Made by a program: the position numbers and the translations under genes. This document shows positions 40,562-49,555 of a stretch of 64,000 bases of DNA, one piece after another. The first letter of the stretch is position 1; each line of letters begins with the position of its first letter. This stretch comes from Chryseobacterium joostei (GTDB taxonomy: Bacteria; Bacteroidota; Bacteroidia; Flavobacteriales; Weeksellaceae), in contig NZ_CP033926.1 of assembly GCF_003815775.1 (NCBI RefSeq), positions 2,294,001 through 2,358,000 of the forward strand, written 5' to 3'. The notes beneath the pieces are model-generated. The model was not told the DNA's origin and did not search any database. It saw only the letters and a list, made by a program, of their open reading frames with translations.

Positions 40562-41722
40562 ATGAAAATACCTGGAAAAACAAGGTTTATTGTACTTATA
40601 TCAAGTATAATTCTTTTACAGAGCTGCACCAAGGCTGCGGAAGGATCCAATGCCGCACCTCCAGCTCCAGAACTTCCGGTTTATACCGTTATCACCTCTC
40701 CTGCTACCATTTATCAAGAATTACCAACCGCTTTGGAAGGAAAAAATAATGTGGAAATCAGATCGCAGGTAGATGGATATCTTGATAGAATTTATGTAGA
40801 GGAAGGCGCTTATGTAAGAGCCGGACAGCCTTTATTCAAGATAGATTCAAGAAGCTATGGCGAGCAAATGAATATGGCGCAAGCTAATCTTCAGGCCGCT
40901 AATGCCAATATACAGAAAGCAAAGGTAGAGGTTGACAGACTTCAACCACTAGTTGCTGCAAAAGTAGTATCCGATGTACAGCTTAAAACAGCAAAAGCCA
41001 ATTACGAAGCTGCCGTTGCTGCTGCGTCACAAGCAAGAGCATCTGTAGGAAGCGCAAAGATTAATGTAGGATTTACAACAATTACAGCGCCTGTAAGTGG
41101 CTATATTGGTAGAATTCCTTATAAAAAAGGAAGCTTAATCTCTAGAACAGACCCTAATCCATTGACTTTATTGTCAGACATCAGTGAAATTTATGCCTAC
41201 TTCTCTTTAAGTGAACTTGATTTCATTGCTTTCCAAAATAAATATCCTGGGGCTACTTTAGATGAGAAACTAAAAAATATGCCGATGGTAGAACTGGTAA
41301 TTGCTGACAATAGTACTTATCCTGAAAAGGGAAGATTAAGTATTGTAGACGGACAGTTTGACAAAACCACAGGTTCCATCAGTGTACGTGCAGTTTTCCC
41401 TAATGCAAACGGAACCTTGAGAACCGGTAATACAGGAAGAATACGTATGCCACAGCTTATTTCAAATGCAGTAATTATTCCACAGGAATCTACTTTTGAA
41501 ATTCAGGATAAAACCTATGTCTATGTAATGGGCAAGGATAAGAAAGTGACCGGGAAACCCATCAAGATCTCAGGAAAAACCGACAGCTATTACTTTATTT
41601 CTGAAGGACTTTCACCAGGAGACAAGATTGTCTTTACCGGTATTGGAAGCCTAAAGGATGGAGTTTCCATTAAACCGAAAGCAATCTCTTCTGATAGTTT
41701 ATTGAGAGCAAAACCTTTGTAA
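40562..41722 (+). CDS. RND efflux transporter periplasmic adaptor subunit, lipoprotein
   Basis: A 386-residue membrane-fusion protein of the AcrA/MexA type. The lipobox LLQSC (Cys near residue 22) anchors it to the inner membrane. Barrel-sandwich halves are VEIRSQVDGYLDRIYVEEGA and TITAPVSGYIGRIPYKKGS, with an Ala-rich coiled-coil hairpin between (MAQANLQAANANIQKAKVEV ... AAVAAASQARASVGSA). It bridges the permease at 41921 and the outer-membrane factor at 45276. It is the first gene of the pump operon, downstream of operators O2-O4. Confidence 0.94.
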   Translation: MKIPGKTRFIVLISSIILLQSCTKAAEGSNAAPPAPELPVYTVITSPATIYQELPTALEGKNNVEIRSQVDGYLDRIYVEEGAYVRAGQPLFKIDSRSYGEQMNMAQANLQAANANIQKAKVEVDRLQPLVAAKVVSDVQLKTAKANYEAAVAAASQARASVGSAKINVGFTTITAPVSGYIGRIPYKKGSLISRTDPNPLTLLSDISEIYAYFSLSELDFIAFQNKYPGATLDEKLKNMPMVELVIADNSTYPEKGRLSIVDGQFDKTTGSISVRAVFPNANGTLRTGNTGRIRMPQLISNAVIIPQESTFEIQDKTYVYVMGKDKKVTGKPIKISGKTDSYYFISEGLSPGDKIVFTGIGSLKDGVSIKPKAISSDSLLRAKPL

Positions 41723-41750
41723 TAGATTTCAATATGATTATTTAAGAGCA

Positions 41751-41898
41751 GTTTAAACATTATTCTTTTTTAACGCTTAAGTTTTTGAAGTCACCATCAT
41801 TCTGTTGATTAAGCATACATAAGCTTATAATCTAAGGTGTACTTACTATTCTCATGCCTTAAAACTAAATCAACTTAAGTGTTTAAAAAGGTTTAAAC
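41751..41898. repeat. Imperfect long inverted repeat in the adaptor-permease gap
   Basis: The left arm at 41751-41783 (GTTTAAAC…CTTTTTTAA..CTTAAGTT) matches the reverse complement of 41871-41898 (GTTTAAACCTTTTTAAACAC then TTAAGTTG), with a 6-bp insertion and small mismatches. It spans most of a 198-bp gap, unusually long for genes of one pump. It could be a structured RNA or the footprint of a small non-coding element. Confidence 0.45.
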
Positions 41899-41920
41899 AA
41901 CATTAAAAAATAAACTTCTT

Positions 41921-44900
41921 ATGTTAAAACAATTTATAGAAAGACCGGTCCTTTCAACGGTCATCTCCATAATACTCTTATTATTGGGAGCTTTGTCTCT
42001 CTTTAATTTACCGATTGCCCTCTTTCCGGACATTGCTCCGCCGAGTGTTCAGGTAACGGCCTTTTATCCGGGAGCAAATGCTGAGGTAGTAGCTCGTTCT
42101 GTAGCAACACCTATTGAGGAAGCAGTGAACGGGGTTGAAAATATGACCTACATGACTTCTAACTCAAGTAATGATGGTACCATGACACTGAGCGTTTTCT
42201 TCAAGCAGGGATCTGATCCTGATAATGCCGCCGTAAACGTACAAAACCGTGTATCAAAAGCAATGAGCCAACTTCCTCAGGAAGTAGTACAAGCAGGAAT
42301 TTCTACACAGAAAGTTCAGAATAGTATGATTATGTTCATGGGATTATCCAGTGAGGATCCGAAACAATATGATGAACTTTTCTTACAGAATTACCTTAAG
42401 ATCAACGTGATTCCTCAGATTCAGCGTATTCCGGGGGTTGCTCAGGCTCAGGTTTTCGGAACTAGAGACTATTCCATGAGAATCTGGCTAAAACCGGATA
42501 GACTGGCCGCCAACAATCTTTCTCCACAGGAAGTTTTGAATGCCATTAAAGACCACAACCTTGAAGCTGCTCCAGGACGTCTGGGACAGGGAAGTAAGGA
42601 AACTTATGAATATATCCTTAAATATAAAGGAAAGCTGAACAAGGGTGAAGATTACGAAAGTATTGCGATTAAAGCAAATAGTGACGGATCATTCCTAAGA
42701 TTAAAAGATGTTGCAAGAGTAGAATTTGGATCTTACACCTATACCGCAACTAACAGAGTAGACGGGAAACCTGTTGCCGGATTTGCCATCCTTCAAACTG
42801 CAGGATCAAATGCTAATGAGATCTTAACTGAGATTGAAAAGCAGGTAAAAGTAATGGAAACCTCTCTTCCAAAAGGAGTGAAACCCATTATCATGTATAA
42901 TTCCAAGGATTTCCTTGATGCTTCTATTCATCAGGTAGTGGAAACATTGGTGATTGCATTCGTTTTGGTATTTATCGTAGTATTTATTTTCCTTCAGGAT
43001 TTCAGATCTACTTTAATTCCAGCCATTGCGGTTCCGGTAGCCATTATTGGTACGTTTTTCTTCCTTCAATTATTTGGTTTCAGTATCAATATGCTTACAC
43101 TGTTTGCATTGGTATTGGCTATTGGTATTGTAGTGGATGATGCCATTGTAGTGGTGGAGGCTGTCCATTCCAAAATGGAACAAACGGGAATGCCCGTGGA
43201 ACAAGCCACCATCAACTCAATGAGTGAAATTTCCGGAGCCATTATTTCCATTACATTGGTAATGTGTGCGGTATTTATTCCGGTAGGCTTTATGCAGGGT
43301 CCTGCAGGGGTTTTCTACAGACAGTTTGCCTTTACACTAGCCATTGCTATTTTGATTTCAGCGGTAAATGCATTGACATTAAGTCCTGCTTTATGCGCAC
43401 TTTTCCTTAATGATCCTCAGGGAGAACATGGTGAGCACGGTCATAAGAAAGGTTTTGGAGCAAGATTCTTCAACGCATTCAATGCGAGCTTCAATAACAT
43501 GACCAAAAAATATATTTATAGCCTTAAGTTTTTAATTAAAAATAAATGGGTTGCTATCGGAGGTCTTGTTTTGATTACTGCAGTCAGCATATTTATGATT
43601 AAAAAAGCCCCTTCAGGATTTATTCCAACGGAAGATCAGGGATTTGTCTTATATGCAGTGAACACTCCTCCGGGAAGCTCACTGGAAAGAACACATAATG
43701 CAACTGCACAAATTGATAAAATCATTAACGGAGAAAAAGCAACCAATCACCTTTGGGTAGCAGATGGGATGAACTTTATCAGTAATGCCAATGCTTCGCC
43801 TTATTCTGCTGGTTTCATCAAGCTTAAAGATTATGATAAACGTGGTGAAATGAAAGATCCTGATCAGATTGCTGCTACATTAACAGGAAAAGTAAGTCAG
43901 GTAAAAGATGCCAACGCATTCTTCTTCAACTTCCCAACAATTCAGGGATTTGGTAACGTTTCCGGTTTTGAATTTATGCTTCAGGATAAAACCAACGGTT
44001 CTTTTGAACAATTGGGAACAACAACGCAACAATTCATTGGCGAGTTGATGAAGCGTCCTGAAATAGCATTTGCATTTACCACTTATGCAGCCGGAAATCC
44101 ACAATATACGATTGATGTAGATACAGATAAAGCCAATCAGTTAGGAGTTTCTGTTACAGAATTAATGCAGACTATGCAGATTTATTACGGAAGTAGCTTC
44201 GTTTCAGATTTCAACAGATTCGGTAAGTATTACAGAGTAATGGCACAGGCAGATATTCCTTATCGTACAGATATCAATTCTTTGGAAGGAATCTATGTGA
44301 AAAATAAATCGGCAGAAATGGTTCCAGCCAAAACATTGGTTACCTTAAAAAGAACCTTTGGACCTGAAACGGTAACCAGAAATAACTTGTTCAACGCTGT
44401 GACGATTAATGGTACTCCAAAACCTGGGTACAGTACCGGAGATGCCATCAAAGCAGTAGAAGAAGTAGCAAAACAATCACTTCCGAGAGGATATGGCTAT
44501 GAGTGGACAGGGATTACCCGTGAAGAAATTAAAACCGGTGGACAAACTACATTCATCTTCCTTTTAAGTATTCTTTTTGTTTACTTCCTGTTGGCTGCAC
44601 AGTACGAAAGTTACATTCTTCCATTTGCCATTATCTTAACTATTCCAACAGGGATCTTTGGGGTATTTGCTTTCACTGGATTGGCAGGAATTGATAATAA
44701 CATCTATGTACAGGTTGGATTGATCATGCTGGTCGGATTATTGGCGAAAAATGCCATCCTGATCGTAGAGTTTGCCGTTCAGAGAAGAAAAGCAGGAAGA
44801 TCATTAATTGAATCTGCTCTTCAGGCTTCAAGATTACGTTTAAGACCAATTTTGATGACCTCTTTTGCCTTTATCGTGGGGATGCTTCCATTGGTATGGA

Positions 44901-45103
44901 CGCAGGGAGCTTCTGCAAAAGGTAACCACTCCATTGGTTATAGTACGGTAGGTGGAATGCTTACAGGAGTTGTATTCGGGATTTTTATTATTCCGGTAAT
45001 GTATGTGGTCTTCCAATATCTGCATGAAAAAATGCCTAGCAGAAAAAAGAAAAGACTTCTGAAAAAACAAATGGAGCAAGAACTTTCAACTGCTACTCAC
45101 TAA
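41921..45103 (+). CDS. RND efflux permease, HAE1 (AcrB/MexB) family
   Basis: A 1060-residue proton-driven drug exporter with twelve membrane helices and two large periplasmic loops. The start MLKQFIERPVLSTVISIILL and PDIAPPSVQVTAFYPGANAE are typical of hydrophobe/amphiphile efflux pumps. Proton-relay residues are present: D406-D407 in GIVVDDAIVVVEAV and K943 in LLAKNAILIVEFAVQRR. A short His-rich stretch (DPQGEHGEHGHKKG) lies in the central cytoplasmic loop. The length is full for the family. It works with the adaptor and the outer-membrane factor on either side. Confidence 0.96.
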   Translation: MLKQFIERPVLSTVISIILLLLGALSLFNLPIALFPDIAPPSVQVTAFYPGANAEVVARSVATPIEEAVNGVENMTYMTSNSSNDGTMTLSVFFKQGSDPDNAAVNVQNRVSKAMSQLPQEVVQAGISTQKVQNSMIMFMGLSSEDPKQYDELFLQNYLKINVIPQIQRIPGVAQAQVFGTRDYSMRIWLKPDRLAANNLSPQEVLNAIKDHNLEAAPGRLGQGSKETYEYILKYKGKLNKGEDYESIAIKANSDGSFLRLKDVARVEFGSYTYTATNRVDGKPVAGFAILQTAGSNANEILTEIEKQVKVMETSLPKGVKPIIMYNSKDFLDASIHQVVETLVIAFVLVFIVVFIFLQDFRSTLIPAIAVPVAIIGTFFFLQLFGFSINMLTLFALVLAIGIVVDDAIVVVEAVHSKMEQTGMPVEQATINSMSEISGAIISITLVMCAVFIPVGFMQGPAGVFYRQFAFTLAIAILISAVNALTLSPALCALFLNDPQGEHGEHGHKKGFGARFFNAFNASFNNMTKKYIYSLKFLIKNKWVAIGGLVLITAVSIFMIKKAPSGFIPTEDQGFVLYAVNTPPGSSLERTHNATAQIDKIINGEKATNHLWVADGMNFISNANASPYSAGFIKLKDYDKRGEMKDPDQIAATLTGKVSQVKDANAFFFNFPTIQGFGNVSGFEFMLQDKTNGSFEQLGTTTQQFIGELMKRPEIAFAFTTYAAGNPQYTIDVDTDKANQLGVSVTELMQTMQIYYGSSFVSDFNRFGKYYRVMAQADIPYRTDINSLEGIYVKNKSAEMVPAKTLVTLKRTFGPETVTRNNLFNAVTINGTPKPGYSTGDAIKAVEEVAKQSLPRGYGYEWTGITREEIKTGGQTTFIFLLSILFVYFLLAAQYESYILPFAIILTIPTGIFGVFAFTGLAGIDNNIYVQVGLIMLVGLLAKNAILIVEFAVQRRKAGRSLIESALQASRLRLRPILMTSFAFIVGMLPLVWTQGASAKGNHSIGYSTVGGMLTGVVFGIFIIPVMYVVFQYLHEKMPSRKKKRLLKKQMEQELSTATH

Positions 45104-45119
45104 TAAAAAATGAATTACA

Positions 45120-45250
45120 AAAACTTAGAGAAAATTTTAAGAGCACAAAAGATTGCCTATTGTCTTATCTGTTCTTAATTGGTTTAAAAAGCTAAATATT
45201 TTCTCCTACTAAAGACAATTTTTGTATCAACAAGAACCTCTCTAAGTTTT
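45120..45250. repeat. Inverted repeat in the permease-outer membrane factor gap
   Basis: AAAACTTAGAGA (45120-45131) is the exact complement of TCTCTAAGTTTT (45239-45250). Nested inside are ATTGTC and GACAAT. The ~131-bp element fills nearly the whole gap between the permease and the outer-membrane gene. No gene lies in it. Confidence 0.5.
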
Positions 45251-45275
45251 GTATTCAATTAAAAGTTTAAAACCT

Positions 45276-46688
45276 ATGAAAAGAGTAAAAAATATTATTC
45301 TAACATTTGCGCTGGCTATAGGATCTGTTTCATGTGTGTCAAAACTGGCATACACGGAGCCGGACCTCCCGCTTCCGGAAAAGTTTCAGTACACAGCAAC
45401 TGCTGATACGGCAAGCATTGCCAATCTGGAATGGAAACAATTTTTCAACGATCCTATTTTACAGGGATTGATTGAAAAAGGAATTAAAAATAATTATGAT
45501 CTTCAAATTGCCTTAAAACAGGTTGCCTCTTCGCAGGAAAAACTAAAACAGGCAAAATATATGCAATATCCGGACGTTGGCTTCGGGGTATCTGCACAGA
45601 TTTCAAAACCATCCAAAAACAGTATGAATGGGCAGAGCTTAAATTTATTTTTAGGACAAAGCCATGTTGAAGATTACAACGCTGCATTCAACTTATCTTG
45701 GGAGGCTGATATTTGGGGAAAGATCAAAAATCAGCAGGAAGTTTCCAGAATACAGTATCTACAAACTTATGAAGGTTCAAAAGCTATCCAGACGCAGGTG
45801 ATTGCAGCCATTGCCCAGGGATATTACAATCTTTTGATGCTTGATAAACAATTGGGTATTGCAAAATCCAATCTGGAGTTGAGCAGTAATACCTTAATGA
45901 TTACACAAAAAATGTGGGAAAGTGGTGATACAACCTCTTTAGGAGTACAACAGGCTGCTGCTCAGAAACAGGCTACTGAACTTCTGATCTCTCAATTGGA
46001 ACAAAATATTGCCATTCAGGAAAATGCTTTAAGTATTTTGGTAGGCGAAACACCTAATAAAGTGAACAGAACGATTGAAATGTCTGACACTTCCCTGCCA
46101 CAAAATATTACGGCAGGACTTCCTGCAGCTATGGTAAGCAGAAGACCTGATGTACGTCAGCAGGAACTTGTTTTATTGGAATCCAATGCTATGGTAGGAA
46201 TTGCCCAGGCCAATATGTATCCTGCATTAAAAATCACAGCCAACGGAGGGGTTAACTCATTCAAAATTGATAACTGGTTTCAAATTCCGGCATCATTATT
46301 TGGATCTGTTTTAGGGGGGCTTACCCAACCTATTTTCCAGAAAAGACAATTAAAAACGGATTTGGAAGTGGCTAAAATTCAAAGAGAAAAAAATGTATTG
46401 GCTTTCCGTCAATCGGTATTGAATGCCGTGGGCGAAGTTTCTGATGCCCTTGTTTCCAATGAAAACTTAAAAATTCAGGAACAAAAAGCAACAGAGCAAT
46501 CCACTACATTGAAAGATGGAATTAAAAGCGCACAGCTTCTTTACAGAGGAGGTTCAGCCAATTATCTGGAGGTAATTACCGCACAAGGAAATTCTCTTCA
46601 GGCCGAGCTGAATCTTGCTTCCATTAAAAGACAGAGATTAAGCAGCATTGTAGACCTATACAGAGCGCTAGGCGGCGGTTGGAAGTAG
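45276..46688 (+). CDS. RND efflux outer-membrane factor (NodT/OprM family lipoprotein)
   Basis: About 470 residues from ATG 45276 (MKRVKNIILTFALAIGSVSC); the longer frame needs a TTG start. The lipobox SVSC puts the mature N-terminus at Cys20. Two outer-membrane efflux repeats follow (EWKQFFNDPILQGLIEKGIK onward and the second half from about MVSRRPDVRQQELVLLESNA). The latter is the conserved RRPD motif of OprM/NodT channels. It forms the TolC-like exit duct of the pump and ends in a terminator. Confidence 0.94.
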   Translation: MKRVKNIILTFALAIGSVSCVSKLAYTEPDLPLPEKFQYTATADTASIANLEWKQFFNDPILQGLIEKGIKNNYDLQIALKQVASSQEKLKQAKYMQYPDVGFGVSAQISKPSKNSMNGQSLNLFLGQSHVEDYNAAFNLSWEADIWGKIKNQQEVSRIQYLQTYEGSKAIQTQVIAAIAQGYYNLLMLDKQLGIAKSNLELSSNTLMITQKMWESGDTTSLGVQQAAAQKQATELLISQLEQNIAIQENALSILVGETPNKVNRTIEMSDTSLPQNITAGLPAAMVSRRPDVRQQELVLLESNAMVGIAQANMYPALKITANGGVNSFKIDNWFQIPASLFGSVLGGLTQPIFQKRQLKTDLEVAKIQREKNVLAFRQSVLNAVGEVSDALVSNENLKIQEQKATEQSTTLKDGIKSAQLLYRGGSANYLEVITAQGNSLQAELNLASIKRQRLSSIVDLYRALGGGWK

Positions 46689-46713
46689 TAAATTTAATTA
46701 TATTGTTTGAGGG

Positions 46714-46741
46714 TGCGGTTCTTTACAGGACCGCATTTTTT
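46714..46741 (+). terminator. Terminator of the RND pump operon
   Basis: TGCGGT / ACCGCA stem plus a wobble and a C-G pair, 6-nt loop, followed by TTTTTT. Confidence 0.82.
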
Positions 46742-46963
46742 ATAATAAAGCTGTTTAAATGATATACTTTATGTATAAGAAAGGACATTCAAGTTTTGTT
46801 GAAAATCAAAGATTTTCATCTTATGTAAACTTAATTGTGCAGTATTTCATTACACTTTCTAAAGTGTAAAAAAATAAAAACTTTTGTGACTTTTGTGGTT
46901 AATTTTAAACAGACTTAATGAATATATTGGAAAAACGATAAGACACTAAGCCTATTAAAAAAA

Positions 46964-47878
46964 TTATTTTTGAAATTGCTCATCAATCCACAAAATCAAA
47001 TTTTCAAAGCCTTGTTGAGAATAACCCAATTGTAAATAATGAATATCATCCGCTCTTCTATACCAGGTTAATTGGCGTTTGGCATATCTGCGGCTGTTCT
47101 TTTTAATTTCTGAAACAGCAAAATCAAGATCCCATTCCCCATCAAAGTATTTGAATAGTTCTGAGTAACCAACCGTATTCAAAGCAGTCAGACCTTTAAA
47201 TTTCTCCAAACCTTTTACCTCATCCAAAAGACCTTTCTCCATCATAATATCAACCCTGCGATTGATCCTGTCATATAATTCTTCTCTAGGCGCCTCAATT
47301 CCAATTCTGATGACATTAAAATCTCTGGAGTCCTGAGAAATCGCAATTTGTACAGAATATTTTTTGTTCGTTTGCCAGATCACATCAATGGCGCGCAGAA
47401 GTCTTCGGTGATTGTGAATATCTACTACCTCAGCATATTCGGGATCAAGCTGCTTTAAAATTTCCTGAAGCTTTTCAATTCCCTCTTCCTCCATCAGTTT
47501 CTGAAGTTTTTCCTGATTTTCAGCATTAGCTTCCGGGAGATCATTCAATCCCTCAATGACTGCTTTTTCATACATCATACTTCCACCGACAAGAATTACG
47601 GTGTTATGATTTTTAAAAAGTTCATTAAGTTTTTGCAGGGCATCTTCTTCGTACTGCCCAATAGAATAGTAGTCTTCTACTGAAAGATTTCCAATAAAAT
47701 GATGAGGTGCTTCAGCCAGTTCCTCTTCAGAAGGAGATGCAGTACCTATTTTCATTTCCTTAAAGAACTGCCGGGAGTCACAGGAGACAATCTCAGTATT
47801 GAAATGTTTTGCCAGATCAATTGCCAGTCTCGTTTTACCTATTCCGGTGGGTCCTACTACAGAAATTAGATTTTTCAT
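46964..47878 (-). CDS. miaA: tRNA dimethylallyltransferase
   Basis: A 304-residue enzyme that adds the dimethylallyl group to A37 of tRNAs reading UNN codons. The P-loop VVGPTGIGKTRLAIDLA is at the N-terminus. DSRQFFKEMKIGTASPS holds the catalytic Asp and Thr region, and TALNTVGYSELFKYFDGEWD and RRYAKRQLTWYRR are the C-terminal family motifs. The length is normal. It is divergent from yicC. The 46742-46963 gap downstream holds only AT-rich sequence with a repeat-like CTTTTGTGACTTTTGTGGTT. Confidence 0.95.
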   Translation of the reverse strand: MKNLISVVGPTGIGKTRLAIDLAKHFNTEIVSCDSRQFFKEMKIGTASPSEEELAEAPHHFIGNLSVEDYYSIGQYEEDALQKLNELFKNHNTVILVGGSMMYEKAVIEGLNDLPEANAENQEKLQKLMEEEGIEKLQEILKQLDPEYAEVVDIHNHRRLLRAIDVIWQTNKKYSVQIAISQDSRDFNVIRIGIEAPREELYDRINRRVDIMMEKGLLDEVKGLEKFKGLTALNTVGYSELFKYFDGEWDLDFAVSEIKKNSRRYAKRQLTWYRRADDIHYLQLGYSQQGFENLILWIDEQFQK

Positions 47879-47947
47879 CAGTTCACGTTCATTATTTTAT
47901 GGGTCAGATGGAATCATTACAGATTTCACAGTGCTAATTTAAATGTT

Positions 47948-47955
47948 TATCTTTG
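47948..47955 (+). promoter_or_regulatory. Candidate -7 box for yicC
   Basis: TATCTTTG (TAnnTTTG), 17 nt before the ATG at 47973. Confidence 0.45.
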
Positions 47956-47972
47956 TAGAACAATAAAAAACT

Positions 47973-48830
47973 ATGATTTTATCAATGACTGGCTTCGGTA
48001 GAGCCGAAGGTGTTTTTGAAGGAAAAAAAATAACAATAGATATTAAATCATTGAACAGCAAGAGCTTTGATTTAAATATCAAAATTCCTTTACGTTATAA
48101 AGAAAAAGAATTTGAGATCAGAAAAATTCTTAATGATAGAATTATCCGTGGAAAGGTAGACTGCTACGTTAACCTGGAAAACCTTGAAGAGTCCAATGAT
48201 GTGAAAATCAACAAGAGTTTGATTGAATCTTATGTCAATGAACTTAGAAACATTGCATCAGACGGACCTGATTTCGAATATCTGAAAATGGCGGTAAGAC
48301 TTCCTGATGCCATTACATCAAGACCTGATGAACTTACAGAGGGTGAATGGGAGTCGTTAGCAAAAATCGTTAATGCTGCTGTTGATAGATTTGAAGAATT
48401 CAGAAAAACTGAAGGCGGTATTTTACACGAAGAACTGAACAGAAATATTCAAAACATTGATAAATATCTGGGTGAGGTGATTCCTTTTGAGGAAGAAAGA
48501 ATCGTGAGTGTAAAAGAACGTTATCAAAAATCTCTGAAGGAGTTCGAAAATGTAGATGAAACTCGTTTTTATCAGGAAATGGCTTACTTCACAGAAAAAT
48601 TAGATATTTCAGAAGAAAAGGTAAGACTTACCCAGCACTTGAAATACTATAAGGAAGTAATGGACAATGAATCTTTCAACGGGAAAAAACTGGGCTTTAT
48701 TTCTCAGGAAATCGGAAGAGAGATCAATACATTAGGTTCTAAAGCCAACCATGCTGAAATCCAGAAGCTGGTGGTGATGATGAAAGATGATTTAGAAAAA
48801 ATTAAAGAACAAACGTTAAACGTATTATAA
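47973..48830 (+). CDS. yicC: YicC family endoribonuclease
   Basis: A 285-residue protein starting MILSMTGFGRAEGVFEGKKI, the hallmark YicC N-terminus. The C-terminal DUF1732 block carries EEKVRLTQHLKYYKEVMDNE and KKLGFISQEIGREINTLGSK, ending NHAEIQKLVVMMKDDLEKIK with the acidic and His metal-site residues. E. coli YicC is an endoribonuclease that promotes turnover of small RNAs; the same activity is likely here. It is followed by gmk, with a hairpin in the 55-bp gap. Confidence 0.93.
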   Translation: MILSMTGFGRAEGVFEGKKITIDIKSLNSKSFDLNIKIPLRYKEKEFEIRKILNDRIIRGKVDCYVNLENLEESNDVKINKSLIESYVNELRNIASDGPDFEYLKMAVRLPDAITSRPDELTEGEWESLAKIVNAAVDRFEEFRKTEGGILHEELNRNIQNIDKYLGEVIPFEEERIVSVKERYQKSLKEFENVDETRFYQEMAYFTEKLDISEEKVRLTQHLKYYKEVMDNESFNGKKLGFISQEIGREINTLGSKANHAEIQKLVVMMKDDLEKIKEQTLNVL

Positions 48831-48833
48831 TAT

Positions 48834-48876
48834 AGTTGAATGTTGATAGTAAAATTTTATCTATCAACATCCAACT
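48834..48876 (+). repeat. Hairpin between yicC and gmk
   Basis: AGTTGAATGTTGATAG (48834-48849) pairs with CTATCAACATCCAACT (48861-48876), 15 of 16 pairs, around a symmetric TAAAATTTTAT loop. There is no T tract, so it is not a normal terminator. It ends 9 nt before the gmk ATG. Confidence 0.6.
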
Positions 48877-48885
48877 GATAACTCT

Positions 48886-49449
48886 ATGGATAAGGTAATT
48901 ATATTTTCAGCACCGTCTGGAAGCGGAAAAACTACATTGGTAAAACATTCTCTGGAAACATTTCCTGAACTTGAATTTTCAATTTCATGTACTACGAGAC
49001 AGCCAAGAGGAAGTGAAATTCATGCAGTGGATTATCATTTTTTATCTCCTGATGAATTCAGACAGAAAATTTCAGAAGATGCTTTTGTAGAATATGAGGA
49101 AGTATACACTGATAAATATTACGGTACTTTAAAATCTGAAGTAGAAAAGATCTGGAATCAGGGAAAAGTTGTTATTTTTGATGTAGATGTAAAAGGAGGA
49201 ATTTCCTTAAAAAAATACTTCGGAGAAAAGGCATTGTCTATTTTTATAGAACCCCCTTCCATTGAAGAACTGGAACGAAGATTGATTACAAGGAATACAG
49301 ATGATGCAGAAACCATTAAAACCCGCGTAGAAAAGGCAGAAGAAGAAATGTCTTATGCAGGCGAGTTTGATAAGATCGTGATTAACTCTGATCTGGACAA
49401 AGCTAAAAAAGAAATAGAAAGTTTAATAAAAAGTTTTATCAACAATTAA
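48886..49449 (+). CDS. gmk: Guanylate kinase
   Basis: A 187-residue enzyme that phosphorylates GMP to GDP. Motifs: IIFSAPSGSGKTTLVKHSLE (P-loop), SISCTTRQPRGSEIHAVDYH (GMP binding, TTR.PR..E..G.DY) and FDVDVKGGISLKKYFGEKAL. The length is standard. It lies between yicC and nadA on one strand. The 106-bp gap to nadA contains low-complexity TCTAATTTCTAA words. Confidence 0.96.
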   Translation: MDKVIIFSAPSGSGKTTLVKHSLETFPELEFSISCTTRQPRGSEIHAVDYHFLSPDEFRQKISEDAFVEYEEVYTDKYYGTLKSEVEKIWNQGKVVIFDVDVKGGISLKKYFGEKALSIFIEPPSIEELERRLITRNTDDAETIKTRVEKAEEEMSYAGEFDKIVINSDLDKAKKEIESLIKSFINN

Positions 49450-49555
49450 TGGCTGGAAGATAGAGGTCAGAAAATGGAAGTCATATACTCCCATTCTTAT
49501 CTAACTTCTAATTTCTAATCTCTAATTTCTGATAATAAAAAACATTGAGGTTGAT

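Noticed and set aside
41921..45103. Heavy-metal (HME) type RND pump because of the His-rich loop
   Set aside because: Sequence motifs are those of the HAE1 drug-efflux class, and one short His stretch in a cytoplasmic loop is not diagnostic.
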